From: Diploptera punctata
Taxonomy: Eukaryota; Arthropoda; Insecta; Blattodea; Blaberidae
Assembly: GCA_030220185.1 (NCBI GenBank)
Contig: JASPKZ010003435.1
Location: 1,031,001-1,095,000, forward strand
DNA length: 64,000 nucleotides
Direction of reading: 5' to 3'
Part shown: positions 32,280 through 43,448 of the stretch, one piece after another
Layout: every line of letters begins with the position of its first letter
Numbering within the stretch: position 1 is the stretch's first letter
The notes under the pieces: generated by a model
What the model was told of the DNA's origin: nothing
Database searches by the model: none
The model's input: the letters and a program-made list of their open reading frames with translations, nothing else
Program-made: the position numbers and the translations under genes

Positions 32280-33220
32280 TAAGGAATAGTAGGCTCATGT
32301 ATGGATCGATGATGAGAGCGGGATTGTTGGGTGTAATAATAAACAACATATGAATTTGACGCGTACTGTCACTTGCGTCTATCCCGTAAACAGTGATTTT
32401 ATGAAAATTGACTAAATTAATTTTATTATTGAAAGTTATGAAACTTCATGATTACTTCATCGTTGCCAGGCAACCATATCTAATCATCATAATATTAATA
32501 CACCCATAAAGTATACCAAACGCATAAAACGTAAAATATAACTTCATTGCTCTTTATTGTTTTATAGTAAGACTCCATGCAATGTTTGTTTCGGAACGAC
32601 TTAATAAAATGAGGTATATACCCTGGAATCTAGTTAACAAAATTAAGTACGCTTTGACCAAGTGAATTGAACGAGGAATTATTATAAATTTATTCTCTGA
32701 ATTTTTATAACAATCTCCATTAAACAAATAGCAGATACAATATGTATTATAGAAGCACGTTTTAAAATTAGCAGTCGTGTTTAATTATGTCATCTCATTA
32801 CTAAAAGTTTGCTTTTGAAACTATTTAATTAATGTTCATATTATCTGACATAAAAAGTATAGCATGAAATTAGTTTAGAATATATTACAATTATTACATT
32901 CTTAAAAGCTTTTAAACTCGCGTTCTTGTCATTTTCTAGCATATTAAACTTATTTTACAATAAAATAATAACTAATTTAAGTTACCGTATGTAAGTTTAA
33001 TTCATTTTGGATCATAGCGATGATCCTAGATCAATATCAAGAAAACATTTACACGTCATGAAGTCACAAAAGAATAAGACTTAAATCTAAATTCGAACAC
33101 TTCAGGTAAGTATTTTCTTAACCGAAAACGTGTACTATTCTTACGAGATACCAATAAACCTAGATATTTATAACTCAGAAAGTAACAGAGCTCTGTGTAA
33201 TCAACTTCTTCAAGTTTCCA
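32280..33220. other. No gene seen
   Basis: AT-rich intron of ppk gene 2 by position; no coding block recognised. Confidence 0.4.
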
Positions 33221-33224
33221 GAAG

Positions 33225-33760
33225 GTTTGGAAGATGATCTTCTTCTTCTTCTACTACTACAAGGTTTAGGCTATGCAGCCTGTTCCGGCGAAGTTAAAAG
33301 TGGAGTCCATCTTCTACGTGGTCGGCCAACATCTCTTGTTCCTCTGGAATTATACAGGAAGGTTCTTTTTGGTATTCTTTCGTTGTTCATTCTCATTAAG
33401 TGTTCTGTCCACTTCTTATTATTTTCGCTGATTTTATCTTCAATTTTATATATATTTAATTCTTCTCGTATAGTTTCATTCCTTTTTCTATCCGCTCTTG
33501 TGCATCCTTTCACATTACGTAAAACAGCATTTCCGCAGTCTGTATCCTGCTTTTATCTCCTGATTTCATTATCCAACTTTCACTTCCATACAACAACAAA
33601 GAAAAAGCCATTGTTTTATATAATTTAAGTTTCGTATCTTTCCTTGTTTTCCGACCTAAGGTTCTTTTTATGGTTCCACAAATAGCCTGAAATGTATTTA
33701 CTTTATTTTCTATATCTGCGCAGCCCTTTTAAGGCGGCCAGATGAATTTTCTATTACTAA
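33225..33760 (-). mobile_element. LINE-B-like 3' fragment
   Basis: Minus frame 33271-33513: MKGCTRADRKRNETIREELN, IYKIEDKISENNKKWTEHLM, RMNNERIPKRTFLYNSRGTR then DVGRPRRRWTPL. The C-terminal block is intact; upstream 33520-33740 continues with stops. Confidence 0.82.
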
Positions 33761-33837
33761 AAAGCGAAGGAAGATGATCTTATCACATTTAATTCAATCT
33801 GACAATTTTTCAACTTACCAATTGTTCATTTGACTAC

Positions 33838-34078
33838 AGTGGTATACGAGCCTCTTAGCCTCTCCTTCGTTAGGAGTTACTAGACCAAGTTAACTTCGTT
33901 ACGCTTATTTCCCTAAATGTATCATGAATTATATGGTATACGGTGAACATACCGACCCAATGAGACATCTACTGGCAACTAAGGCATTACTAGGAAGAAG
34001 AAGGTCGGTACATTTTGCTTAGAGACCTCTTTATTCAGTCTTAAAGTCCTTCCCGGGCGACTATGTTAGACAAAATTT
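33838..34078 (-). mobile_element. SINE-4 partial, old copy
   Basis: gttacgcttatttccctaaatgt, tgagacatctactggcaact, tactaggaagaagaaggtcgg and ttgcttagagacctc match the SINE-4 body; head missing. Confidence 0.6.
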
Positions 34079-34386
34079 ATCCTGGCATGTATTTCTTAAT
34101 CATGATGGTTACAGTATCATTCGAAAGATATTAGGTATTATATTAGTTATCCAATGAGGAATATTGATAATCCAACTTAATATCCTGAATAAATATTATT
34201 ATTATTATTATTATTATTATTGTGTTAATTTCTTTCAATTAATATTAGAATTATGATTATTTTACAAGAAATTTAGTTACAATTAGAATTTTCGCTATAT
34301 GGATTGTTAATTTGGTTTGGACTCCCAATTTCGTAAAGTAATAAACAATTGCAAATTAATAATTATGATTTCGCCTAATTTTACAG
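34079..34386. other. No gene seen before the ppk gene 2 exon
   Basis: Includes (ATT)n at 34196-34221; otherwise AT-rich intron. Confidence 0.4.
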
Positions 34387-34512
34387 GAATAAATCCTACA
34401 ATTTTAACTTAAGAATGGTGGAATCGTTCTGCGAGTTGGGATATCTTGATTTCGCATTATCTGATTCAAGAGAGCACTTAGATTAGATATTCGTTACAAT
34501 TTCCGGGAAAGA
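34387..34512 (+). pseudogene. Pickpocket gene 2, probable post-TM1 exon with internal stop
   Basis: Seen: acceptor aattttacag (AG 34385-34386), first base g completing the split codon from the TM1 exon, then 41 codons and two bases before donor gtaagt at 34513. Peptide: NKSYNFNLRMVESFCELGYL, then DFALSDSREHLD, stop TAG at 34484-34486, then IFVTISGK. Inference: placed after the TM1 exon it gives a continuous extracellular segment with the NxS/F-x-F and aromatic pattern common just after the ICP motif in pickpocket subunits. The family match is weaker than for the TM1 exon; the call rests on splice sites, phase agreement across a 9.3-kb intron and position. The exon ends in phase 2, whereas the next recognised exon starts in phase 0, so a small exon between them is missing or unrecognised. 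Confidence 0.55.
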
Positions 34513-34779
34513 GTAAGTTTTATAATTTAGATTTTTTTCAAATTTCTCATCAATAATCATAAACGTAAAAGGTAATCAGTGTTTTAAAACTGAAATAATG
34601 ATTCTGAAAATCGTACAACTAGTGTAAGCATTTTCATTTCAGATTAATTACCACTATATTATTCTAACCCAATAGCTTTAGTAATTTCTTCTTAATTTAT
34701 GCGATAATTATGTATGTCTAAGCATCATAAATTAGTATTCATTTCCCTGAACCTCAATTATGTAATAGATTTGTATTAA

Positions 34780-35410
34780 CAATTTCTTCAGGAAATTTAT
34801 AAATTGAGCATCTGAAGTTCTGTACATCAAAACATTTTATACCGGTATCGATATTAATTTCTGTGAATTAATTTAGTTCTATAATAGAGTTTAATATTCT
34901 TGCATTAACAATTTTATTTACAGGAAATTCTAAAATGAGTGTATGGAATTTTCAACATCAAAGCATTATATTTAATATACTTTCTGAAAATCTTAATTTA
35001 GTTTTTTAATCCATGCATCCATGGCAATTCTGCCCGAGAACAGGCCGTTCACTGCAATCATAGCATTTTCATGCTATGCTTTGCAACGTTACTAGGAAAT
35101 TATAGGTGTGGTAGCTTGCCATTGCTTTCCACACCGGATGTTGATGATGACCGGATGATTTTCGGGGACCGTTGAGCCCGGCCCTAAGCTTCGTGACATT
35201 TTGTCTTACAGGTGAGGAAAAACCCCGAAAAAATCTCACCCAGGACCCTGTCCTGACAGGGAATCGAACCTGGCCCACTGCGTGACAAGGCAGTACGCTA
35301 CCTCGAGACCACAGTGGTGGACAGTTTTATGATAGAGTTATTATATGCATGCTTTAACAATTTTGTTTACAGGAAATTTTAAAAATCAGTGTCTATAATT
35401 ACAATTTTAT
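34780..35410. repeat. Three tandem copies of an intron segment, the third split off by a SINE
   Basis: aacaatttcttcaggaaatt (34779), aacaattttatttacaggaa (34908) and aacaattttgtttacaggaa (35357) start similar stretches of about 110-130 bases, each containing 'gagtgta/cagtgtct' and 'catcaaa'. Each has an acceptor-like tttacag but no coding frame. Confidence 0.6.
35016..35325 (-). mobile_element. SINE-2 copy
   Basis: Minus-strand head tgtccaccactgtggtctcgaggtagcg, B box gggccaggttcgattccctgtc, body gggtgagattttttcggggt, 3' end gaacaggccgttcactgc inverse. Confidence 0.88.
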
Positions 35411-35499
35411 TCAAACATCTTTTTAAGCAGTATTTCCGACATGATAGCCGTTGGGGCGTAATACTGCATTTTGATTAGTCAACAGGAAAAATATATAAA

Positions 35500-35690
35500 T
35501 AAGTGTGTGTGCGTGTATGTGCGTGTTCGTGTGTGCGTGTGTGTGCGTGTGTGTGCGTGTGTGTGCGTGTGTGTGCGTGTGTGTGCGTGTGTGTGCGTGT
35601 GTGTGCGTGCGTGCGGGTGTGCTTTCTTGCGCGAGCGTGTGTGTTGTGTGCGTGCATGTGTGCGTGCGTGCGTGTGCGAGCAAGTGTGCA
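35500..35690. repeat. (GTGTGC)n microsatellite
   Basis: gtgtgtgcgt units for about 190 bases; the His/Thr- and Cys/Val-rich frames on both strands are translated repeat. Confidence 0.97.
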
Positions 35691-35698
35691 TACTTAGG

Positions 35699-35790
35699 TT
35701 AATCCGCGTCGTAGCGCAGTTGGTTAAGGAAATTCTATTCAAAACGGAGTTTGCGGGTTCAAGTCCAGATGGGACCAGTATTATTATTTC
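35699..35790 (+). mobile_element. SINE-1 relative, head part
   Basis: ccgcgtcgtagcgcagttgg (A box) and tttgcgggttcaagtccaga (B box). Interrupted by a SINE-2 copy and resumed at 36191. Confidence 0.7.
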
Positions 35791-36175
35791 TTTTTTTGCA
35801 AATGCCCCAGGTTGACTTTCGACATTACTGGTGTTCTCTCCTAGCATGGCGTCCTTGTAACCCACTTCTGAAGTTGGGGCGCCTGGAAGGCGGGGTTACG
35901 TTGCCCCGATTATATGATGGGTGATGATGATGATAATGGTGCGCCAGGAGAGTCCATAATCCTAAGTTTAATCTAAGATGAATATAAATAATGATGATTG
36001 CGATGGCCATATGATTTCGGGGACCATTTTGGCCTTCACGTTTTCCTGAAATTTGTCTTACAGGCGAGGAAAAACCCCGATAAAAACCCCACCCAGAAAA
36101 ACTGTCCCTACCGGGATCGCACCCGGGCCCGCTGAGTCACAAGGCAGCACGCTACTAGGAGACCTTAGCGGTGGA
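35791..36175 (-). mobile_element. SINE-2 copy (long-body form) inserted in SINE-1, with target duplication
   Basis: Minus-strand head tccaccgctaaggtctccta, B box cgggtgcgatcccgg, body ggtccccgaaatcatatggcc, tccgccttccaggcgcccc inverse at 35870-35900. GGACCAGTATTATTA flanks it at 35774-35788 and 36177-36191. Confidence 0.88.
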
Positions 36176-36190
36176 CTGGACCAGTATTAT

Positions 36191-36405
36191 TAAATTGACT
36201 AAATTTTCGAGTACAGATATAATGGTCTATGCGTCCAGTAATGAGTACGTTACTTAGACGATCTTCTGATGTTAACAGTGGTGTGTCGTTGAATTGAAAA
36301 CCAGACTGACAAAACATTCGTGCCGATTTTCTAGAAATGGCAAGCCTCAAAATACTAACCACCAAAGTGCTTCTTGAGCCCATTAGTGGATCAGTTTAGT
36401 AGAGA
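36191..36405 (+). mobile_element. SINE-1 relative, body part
   Basis: gtgccgattttctagaaatgg, caagcctcaaaatactaacc and ttgagcccattagtggatcag correspond to the SINE-1 3' body. Confidence 0.65.
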
Positions 36406-36535
36406 CACACTAATGACTATATTAGACAGTGGCTGCACATCCAATACCGTCTTCCTCCGACTCGTGATTTGGGAAATAAACAGGATGAAAATCATCAAAA
36501 TAAAGAATAAGTAGAATAAGACTATATTTTTTTTC

Positions 36536-36556
36536 CACCGCTGTGGTCTCGAGGTG
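36536..36556 (+). mobile_element. SINE-2 head, split from its body
   Basis: ccaccgctgtggtctcgaggt; the body resumes at 37272 after LINE-A and SINE-4 sequence. GTGGTCTCGAGGT is duplicated on both sides, the footprint of the LINE-A insertion. Confidence 0.8.
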
Positions 36557-36708
36557 GGAGAACAACATTAACTATGATTTGAGGGAACTAGATTATAAGG
36601 GAATGATTGGAAAGAATTAGCTCTGGATAGGGATGTATGGAGAGGCTAGTGTCCGCGCGGCCATGAACCTACGGGTTCAATAGTGCCAGTGAGTAAGTAA
36701 GTAAGTAA

Positions 36709-36722
<14 letters not shown>
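36557..36722 (+). mobile_element. LINE-A 3' end inserted in SINE-2
   Basis: gggagaacaacattaactatg (ENNINYDLRELDY) to ccatgaacctacgggttcaatagtgccagtgag then (GTAA)n and (TA)n to 36746. Confidence 0.85.
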
Positions 36723-36749
<27 letters not shown>

Positions 36750-37134
36750 CCCCGTACGTCCCTCAAGGAGACGTGGTGCTTTCCTAGTGGGAGTTCCTTG
36801 ACCAAGCATAATTTAGTTATGCTTATTTCCCTATAGACGTCAGTAAGTGATTTGTGGTGAGCAAGTCGCTCCATTGAGACATCTAGCAGGCCTCCAAAGT
36901 ATTGCTTCGTTGGGGAAAGCGGTTGAATTTTGCTCAGAAATTTCTAATTTATAGGCTTGAGGTTCTTTTATGAGCTTGAAAATCATCAGACATTGGGCCC
37001 ACGGCTAAAAGTCCCTCCATGAGGAATTGTCCCTTAGATTTTTCATCTTAAAAATTCATCGATCCCGGTTGGGTTTGAATCCACGATCCTCGGAACTATA
37101 GGCAAGGAACATAACCACTATACCATCGCGGCCG
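36750..37134 (-). mobile_element. SINE-4 copy, diverged
   Basis: Minus-strand head cggccgcgatggtatagtgg, B box aggatcgtggattcaaaccc, body tgaatttttaagatgaaaaa. Older than 5999 and 28358 copies. Confidence 0.8.
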
Positions 37135-37140
37135 ACTTAG

Positions 37141-37271
37141 GCTATCATGACTTGAGGGCAGTAGGTATTACAGGGGGTGATTGGAAGACATTAGCTCAGG
37201 ATAGGGATGTGTGGAGAACTTATGTCCGGGCGGCCATGAACCTACGGGTTCGATAGTGCCAGTGAGTTAGT
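37141..37271 (+). mobile_element. Second LINE-A 3' end
   Basis: catgacttgagggcagtagg...gattggaagacattagctcagg to gggttcgatagtgccagtgag and (TTAG)n. Directly abuts the SINE-2 remainder. Confidence 0.85.
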
Positions 37272-37562
37272 TAGTTAGTGGTCTCGAGGTAGCGTGCTGT
37301 CTTGTCACGCAGCGGGCCCGGATTCGATTCTCGGTCGGGGCAGGCTACCTGGGTGCAGTTTCCTTTAGGGTTTTTCCTCATCTGTAACTCAGGAAGCTTT
37401 AGGGCCCAAACGGTTCTCGAAAATCACCTGGCCATTATCATCACTATCATTCGTCGGTGAGGAAAGCAACGGGAAGCTACCACATCTATAAATCAAAGTT
37501 GTAAACCATAGCATGAAAATATTATAATTGCAGTGAAAGACCTGCCCTTGGTCACAATACTA
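37272..37562 (+). mobile_element. SINE-2 body resumed
   Basis: ggtctcgaggtagcgtgctgtc, B box gggcccggattcgattctcgg, body gggtttttcctcatc and gaaaatattataattgcagtgaaag; 3' end cctgcccttggtcacaata. Confidence 0.88.
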
Positions 37563-38085
37563 TAAATATACTATATTTTAGGATTTTAATAAATATTTTA
37601 TCGCATTAATTATCGTTGTATATGGATCTTCATAATAGTTAGTCGTCGTCGTTTTGTGACTGCATTTAGATACAGTCATATCTGTAATATACTGGGACCG
37701 GTGTTTGTTCCTTGGCGGCGAATTAATAATTTTGATCAGGAAAGGGCTCAAATGGATGGTAACTTGCCTGTATTGCGGTATGGGACATTTCACTAATATA
37801 ATGTCGAGGAGAAAACGCTCGCTTGAGCGGGGCATCACAAATTGCTCCGGGGGAAGGACTCAGCTCAATTCAACGACACGAAATTTACCAGGCCTTCAGC
37901 GCTACATCTTCCAACACTTTACTTATCTCTAATGAAAATGAATACGTTTCTGTGAATGGTACGTCATTGTGGAAGTGATTAGTTTATGACACTTCGGGAA
38001 ATCGTAGAAAAAACATAAAAACCAGAATTATCGCTACTATATAATATGGAGGAGACTGAAGTTGAAATATCTAAAAGAACTAAAA
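37563..38085. other. No gene seen
   Basis: Short frames at 37578-37838 and 37705-37932 have no recognised motif. Confidence 0.4.
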
Positions 38086-38089
38086 TTAA

Positions 38090-38422
38090 ACTCCATGAAG
38101 TGATAGGCCTAGAAGACTCTTGGCTTACCAGCCGGCTGCTGGTCTCGCATTCACGCGTTCATCACTGAGGTAAACGACATGTGGTCAGCATTTCTGGTCA
38201 TCCAGCAGCTATAGCTGGTTTCCTCAACCTGGAGCCGCTACTTATTTTGCTACCCAAATTCCTCACGATGCTTGGTGAGCATTGGTCCCATACTAGCCGA
38301 AATCCCATGATATTTTTTTTCTCCATGGAGACTCGTACCAGCTCAAGTTTCGTAGCTCTGCGACAAGGTCTCTTGCCTTAAGCGAGACTCAAAAAAAAAA
38401 AAAAAGAAAAAAAAAAAGCAAT
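38090..38422 (+). mobile_element. Candidate poly(A)-tailed SINE or small repeat
   Basis: Ends aagcgagactc followed by a run of A (38390-38417) broken by g. Phrases ttggcttaccagccggctgctgg and gtggtcagcatttctgg recur in altered form at 49285-49385 (cggcttgcccaacccgctgctgg, ttgtcagcatgtgg). No clear A/B boxes. Confidence 0.35.
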
Positions 38423-39283
38423 CCAAAATTCTTTCTACGATAAGAAAGAAACAAGTAAGCATCTGTTGAAAATACGACCACTGAAGTTCTTTAAAAATTT
38501 GGCCTTATAATCCCGGTATGTTTTTCTAATGTTGATTATGCACCAGCGTGACTCACCAATCTCAATTTTACGTCAGAACTTCGCCATGAAAGCACAGTCC
38601 CAGTTAATGTTTCAGATTTCCTTGTTAGTCCAAGCCAGAACCAACTGCCAACACCCGCGCCAGCTGCCAATCCCTATAGTCCACATATATTTAACTTTGT
38701 CCAACTGTTAAACGTGCTTGTTCAAATAGACGGAAAAGAAAATGTGAACGAGCTAAATAACTAGTTATTCAATAAAAACAATCAAGGAACATTTGACTGA
38801 AAAGACAAACTATGATTGGAAGTGGTTGCTAAAAATATGAAAAATTAAATTCTCGACGAAGCCTAAATCAAATAAAACATTACTCAAAAAATTATTACGT
38901 GGTGTGCAGAAAAACGTAGAGTGAACCACTATAAATTGGATTCCGTGTTGTGGGTTACCTATACCTACTGGTGTCGTGAATTGTACACAAACTACAGTGG
39001 TCGCGGCTCCTGTAAATGATTGCTTTGAGTGAAATGATTATTCATTTTACACCGATCAGATATTCACTTTGCCCGGTCACCCGGGCGAAGCGACAAAAGT
39101 AGAGACATTCATAATTTTGTATTTTTATATTATTACGAATGTATATATGGGAAAATAATATATTAATTAAAAAACTGAACATTTCTGAAAGAAATATGGT
39201 AAAAAAAATAGCTCTATCAATATCTTCTGGTTTTATATCCTAAAATGAAGATACTCGCTTGCCCGGACTTCTCCTACCGCTAT
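38423..39283. other. No gene seen
   Basis: Includes gcccggtcacccgggcgaagcg near 39070, a short GC-rich palindrome of the kind found near Helitron-like ends, but no element can be delimited. Confidence 0.4.
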
Positions 39284-42200
39284 ACTTACTTACTCACTCA
39301 CTGGCACTATCGAACCCGTAGGTTCATGGCCGCGCGAACATAAGCTCTCCATACATCCCTATCCTGAGCTAATGCTTTCCAATCATTCCCTGTATAATCT
39401 ACATCCCTCAAATCATACTTAATGTTATTCTCCAACCTCATTCTTGGTCAACCAACTGGACGTTTTCCCTCTGGTTTTCCTACAAGAAGCTTCCATGCAA
39501 GTCTTTCATTCCCTGTGCAACATGTCCTGCCCATCGCAGTCTACGAGACTTAACTGTTCTTATTATATCTGGCTTCCTATAAAGACCATGTATTCCATAG
39601 TTAAGTAGCTTCACCATTCACCTGTCTTCATCTCTCTTTGGTCCAAACATTTTCCTAAGTACTTTATTCTCAAATACTTGTAATCTCCTTTCCTCCCTTA
39701 AAGTAAGAGTCCATGTTCCGCATCCATATAATATAACTGATAGAATAATAGTTTTATATATTTTCAGTTTAACGTTTTTTGAAAGGAGTTGGGACATCAA
39801 GAGTCTCTGCAATGTATAATAACACGCATTTCCAGAATTGAGCCTATGTTTAATTTCTTTGTGCATCTCATTCCTATTTGTGATTACTGTTCCTAGGTAT
39901 TTGGATTCAGCTTTTCCTCAAAATTTCCCTCATTTGTCATTAGCTGTCAATTTCCATTATATAATGAATTTCTACGTTGGACCATCTATTTAGTTTTATT
40001 GATATTTACTTCCAATCCTAATTTCTTGGTGTTGCTCAACAGTGTGTGCGTATTGTCCTTTAGTATCTCCTTGCTATCGGCCAACAATACTACATCATCA
40101 GCATAAACTAACAGCTTATTAATACCATTCAGTTGTAAGCCTTCCTCATTCTCTAAAGATTTAATGGCATGCTCTATTACAAAATTAAATAGTAGAGGAG
40201 ATAGTGCATCTCCTTGCTTCAACCCATTCTGGATTTCAAAAGTATCCGAAAACTGTTTGCCTACACGCACCCTACTCTTTGAGCCATTTAGGCACATTCG
40301 TATAACTCTAACTAACTATTTAGGAATTCCGAACTCCAGCAGGATACTATATAATTTCTCCCTCTTAATTGAATCATAGGCCTATGCTTTTTTGAAGTCT
40401 ACATATAGTTGATGAACAGTACCATTATATTCCCATTTATTTTCTAAAATCTGTCTTATACTAAAAATCTGATCTGTTGTGGACCTGTTTCTTCTAAATG
40501 CACATTGATGATCTCCTAGAATGTCATCAATATAGGGAGTAAGTCTGCTTACTAATATATTTGTACGAATTTTGTAGAAGTTGAAAGTAATGAGATGCCA
40601 CTGTAGTTGTTGCAGTCAGTTTTATCTCCTTTCTTATAAATTGGTACGATAATTGATTCATTCCATTCATCTGGAAGAGCTACTTTTTCCCAAATCATAC
40701 TAAGCAACCAGCGTATCTTGTCCATCAATTTTTCTCCCCCTGATTTTATCAGTTCTGCTGGGATGTCATCTGAGCCTGATGCTTTATACATCTTCAATTT
40801 TCAATCACCATTTCAACCTCTAATGCACTTGGTTCTGCGACTAGCATTTCTACTGTCTGCAAATTATCCTCCTCAATGTCCTGTTCTGTATGTACATTTA
40901 ATAGCTGATTAAAGTAACTTTTCCATCTATTTAATATACTTCTGGAATCTGCAACCATATCCCCATTTTCATTCCGAATTATGTTTGTTCTAGCCTGAAA
41001 CCCTTTCTTCTCTATACTAATTCCCTGATATAATTCTCTAATTTTCCTATTTTTTGCATTCATTTCAAGATCATTAATCTTCTCTCAAATATTCCCTCTT
41101 TTTACTCTTTAGTAACTTGGTGGTTTCCCGTCTAATACCACCCAATTGCTCTAAATTTACCTCATTTGGCTCGTGTAACCATTTCATTTTTGCTAGCTTT
41201 CTTTTCTTTACAATGTCGGCACATTCCTCATCAAACCATTTCTTGTTTTGCCTCTTTTTTAAACAACCAATGCTTTCTGATGCTGACAATTTAATAGTAT
41301 TTCTTATAGCCTCCCATTCTTTTTTTATATCAGTTTCTTCTTCGTTTGCCACATTGTCATCTGAAGATTCCAGTACTTCAAATCTATTAGCAATTTTGAT
41401 TTGGTATTCTTGCCGCATTTAATCATTTTTCAAGTTTTTTAATTAAAATTTTACAGAATCATCTTTAGCGTTTGTTCCTCTCATAAGCGATAGCCGTTGT
41501 CTGACTTTCACTCTGGCCAGATGATGATCCGAATTGCAGTCTGTCCTTTTAACTTATCTAACATCGATGATGCTACTGTGCCAGCGTTTATCCACTAATA
41601 CATGATCTATCTGGTTCCGAGTTTCTCCATCTGAGGACGCCAGATATATTTAAGAATATCCTTATGCTGAAATGTTGTGCTCTTAACGATGAGATTCTTT
41701 GATGTGGCATATGTGACTAATCTAACCCCGTTGTCGTTACTATCTTCATGGAGACTGAATTTGCCTATTGTTGGTTTGAATATATCTTCCCGTCTCACTT
41801 TTGCATTAAAATCTCATAAGATAATTTTCATATGATATCGTAAAAGGCTATCAAATAAGCATTCTAATTATTCATAGAACTCATCCTTGATCTTGTCATC
41901 TTTGTCTTCTGTGGGGACATGTACATTTACAATTATAAAATCATGTTGTTTACCCTTTAGAATTATGTATGATACCTTATCACTAACAAACTTAATATCT
42001 CGGATAGCGGATAGGATCCTCCTCCTGACTAAAAAACCCGTTCCAAATGGAGGTCTTTCTGCACCCCCGTAGTATAATGCAAAGCTTCCTGATTCTTGAC
42101 TACCTTCTCCTGGCCGCCTAACGTCCTGTAAAGCGGCTATATCCACGGGCGATTTATCTAATTCCCGCGTTAATATCTCCAGTGCCCCGCTATTGTATAA

Positions 42201-42540
42201 AGTCCTAACATTCCATGTTCCTAGGAACATGTCCCTGTGTTTGAGCCTTTGGCATGAGTTCCCTGAAGTATTCCACGCCCGGAGATCCGAATCGGGGACT
42301 ATTTGACCTCCCGACAATTTTACCCCAGTTGAACCCATGTCCGCATTTCTTGACGGTTGTATTTTTACGGTGAAAGATCGTCACTCTTTCGCCCAAGGTA
42401 CGTTTTTCATCTGGCTTATTACCTTCGACCAATCCGGCATGGGTAACCCTATCGGCAGCAATGCTACCGCCGGCATAGCTCTCAGGATCATTTAAGCACG
42501 CAAGCCACTCCACCACGACAAGGTAAAGATACCATGGAGG
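39284..42540 (-). mobile_element. LINE-A, near full length, inactive
   Basis: 5' end at 42540 (minus strand cctccatggtatctttacct). 41868-42338 minus: APE endonuclease start HRDMFLGTWNVRTLYNSGAL, VDIAALQDVRRPGEGSQESG, FIIVNVHVPTEDKDD. 41607-41798: DSNDNGVRLVTYATSKNLIV, FQHKDI...WR, DHVL at 41600: endonuclease centre. 41074-41418 and 40794-41063: linker. 40552-40797: YKASGSDDIPAELIKSGGEK, DEWNESIIVPIYKKGDKTDC. 39986-40297: NGLKQGDALSPLLFNFVIEH, LLVYADDVVLLADSKE. 39618-39866: VILYGCGTWTLTLREERRLQ. 3' end 'gaacctacgggttcgatagtgccagtgag' and (GTAA)n at 39284-39300. Many frameshifts and stops. Order EN then RT in one ORF fits RTE/Proto-like APE elements; clade not certain. Confidence 0.95.
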
Positions 42541-42544
42541 GTAT

Positions 42545-42955
42545 ATCTCCTACCCGCTATAATCAACTAAATTAATTAAGGGACCGATAGGTTCAGAGCC
42601 ACAGTACTGCGATATTCCACTGGTATCTGTCCTCAGCCAACCAAATCCAGTTTTTATTTGCGACATATAGTTCGCCAAGATACATTTGAACATTCCTCTT
42701 CTACCAAAGCCTTCTTAAATGTCTTTTCTCTTAAAGATTTCCCAATAAGAATTTTGAAATAAATTATATTCTGACTCATTCGAACTCATTCGTTAGCCAA
42801 TCGAAATCTCAAACTTCAGAACCCAGATAATGGACTATATAATATTGTAATAAACCAATTTTTAGTTAACCTCTTAATTAAAAAAACTTCCTACCTTTAA
42901 AGGTACTTACTTCCTTAATTATAATTCTTCAAGTACAAAAACTACTTCACAAATT
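42545..42955. other. No gene seen
   Basis: AT-rich, no recognised element. Confidence 0.4.
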
Positions 42956-42957
42956 TG

Positions 42958-43122
42958 TTGGGGGGGGGTTCGAGTCCCGTTGGGTCAAGAGTTTTAAATT
43001 GGTCCAAACATGCTGACGACACCATCGCCCTGTGTTGACTCTGCCTCTAACTGAAACGAGTCTCAGACATTTGATCTGGGAGTAAAGGCGGCCAGTCACA
43101 CAGGAGTGGGATCACTTTACCT
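42958..43122 (+). mobile_element. SINE-1 fragment lacking its A box
   Basis: ttcgagtcccgttgggtcaa, ctctaactgaaacgagtctcag, taaaggcggccagtcacaca and gtgggatcactttacctt. A shortened SINE-1. Confidence 0.8.
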
Positions 43123-43448
43123 TTAATTGTGGTTTGCACAACCGAAATCTTAATCACGACCCCATTTTCCAATATTTCATTGTTTCCATAACAACTAAAA
43201 AATAACCCAAGTTCCACAGAACTTGTTAATGAAATCGAGGCCATGATTCTGACATTTATTTGTTGAATTAACACCGTAGATTTTCATTTCTTATGGTTGT
43301 TATGGAAACCTTAAAAAAAATTGAAAATCAGAGACGTCGTTTAGACTTCGGTCCCCATAACTTAAGTTATCTAACGGCTTTAACCAATTATACCTCTGAA
43401 AATTATCAAAGAAGAAATACAAAAAATAATTAAATGTTCTTTTTTCAG

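Noticed and set aside
33227..33628. 133-codon plus-strand frame with hydrophobic stretches
   Set aside because: Antisense shadow of the LINE-B C-terminus on the minus strand.
35423..35865. His/Thr-rich and Cys/Val-rich frames up to 128 codons
   Set aside because: Translation of the (GTGTGC)n repeat and SINE sequence.
38181..38381. 66-codon plus frame
   Set aside because: Within a candidate poly(A)-tailed SINE; no motif.
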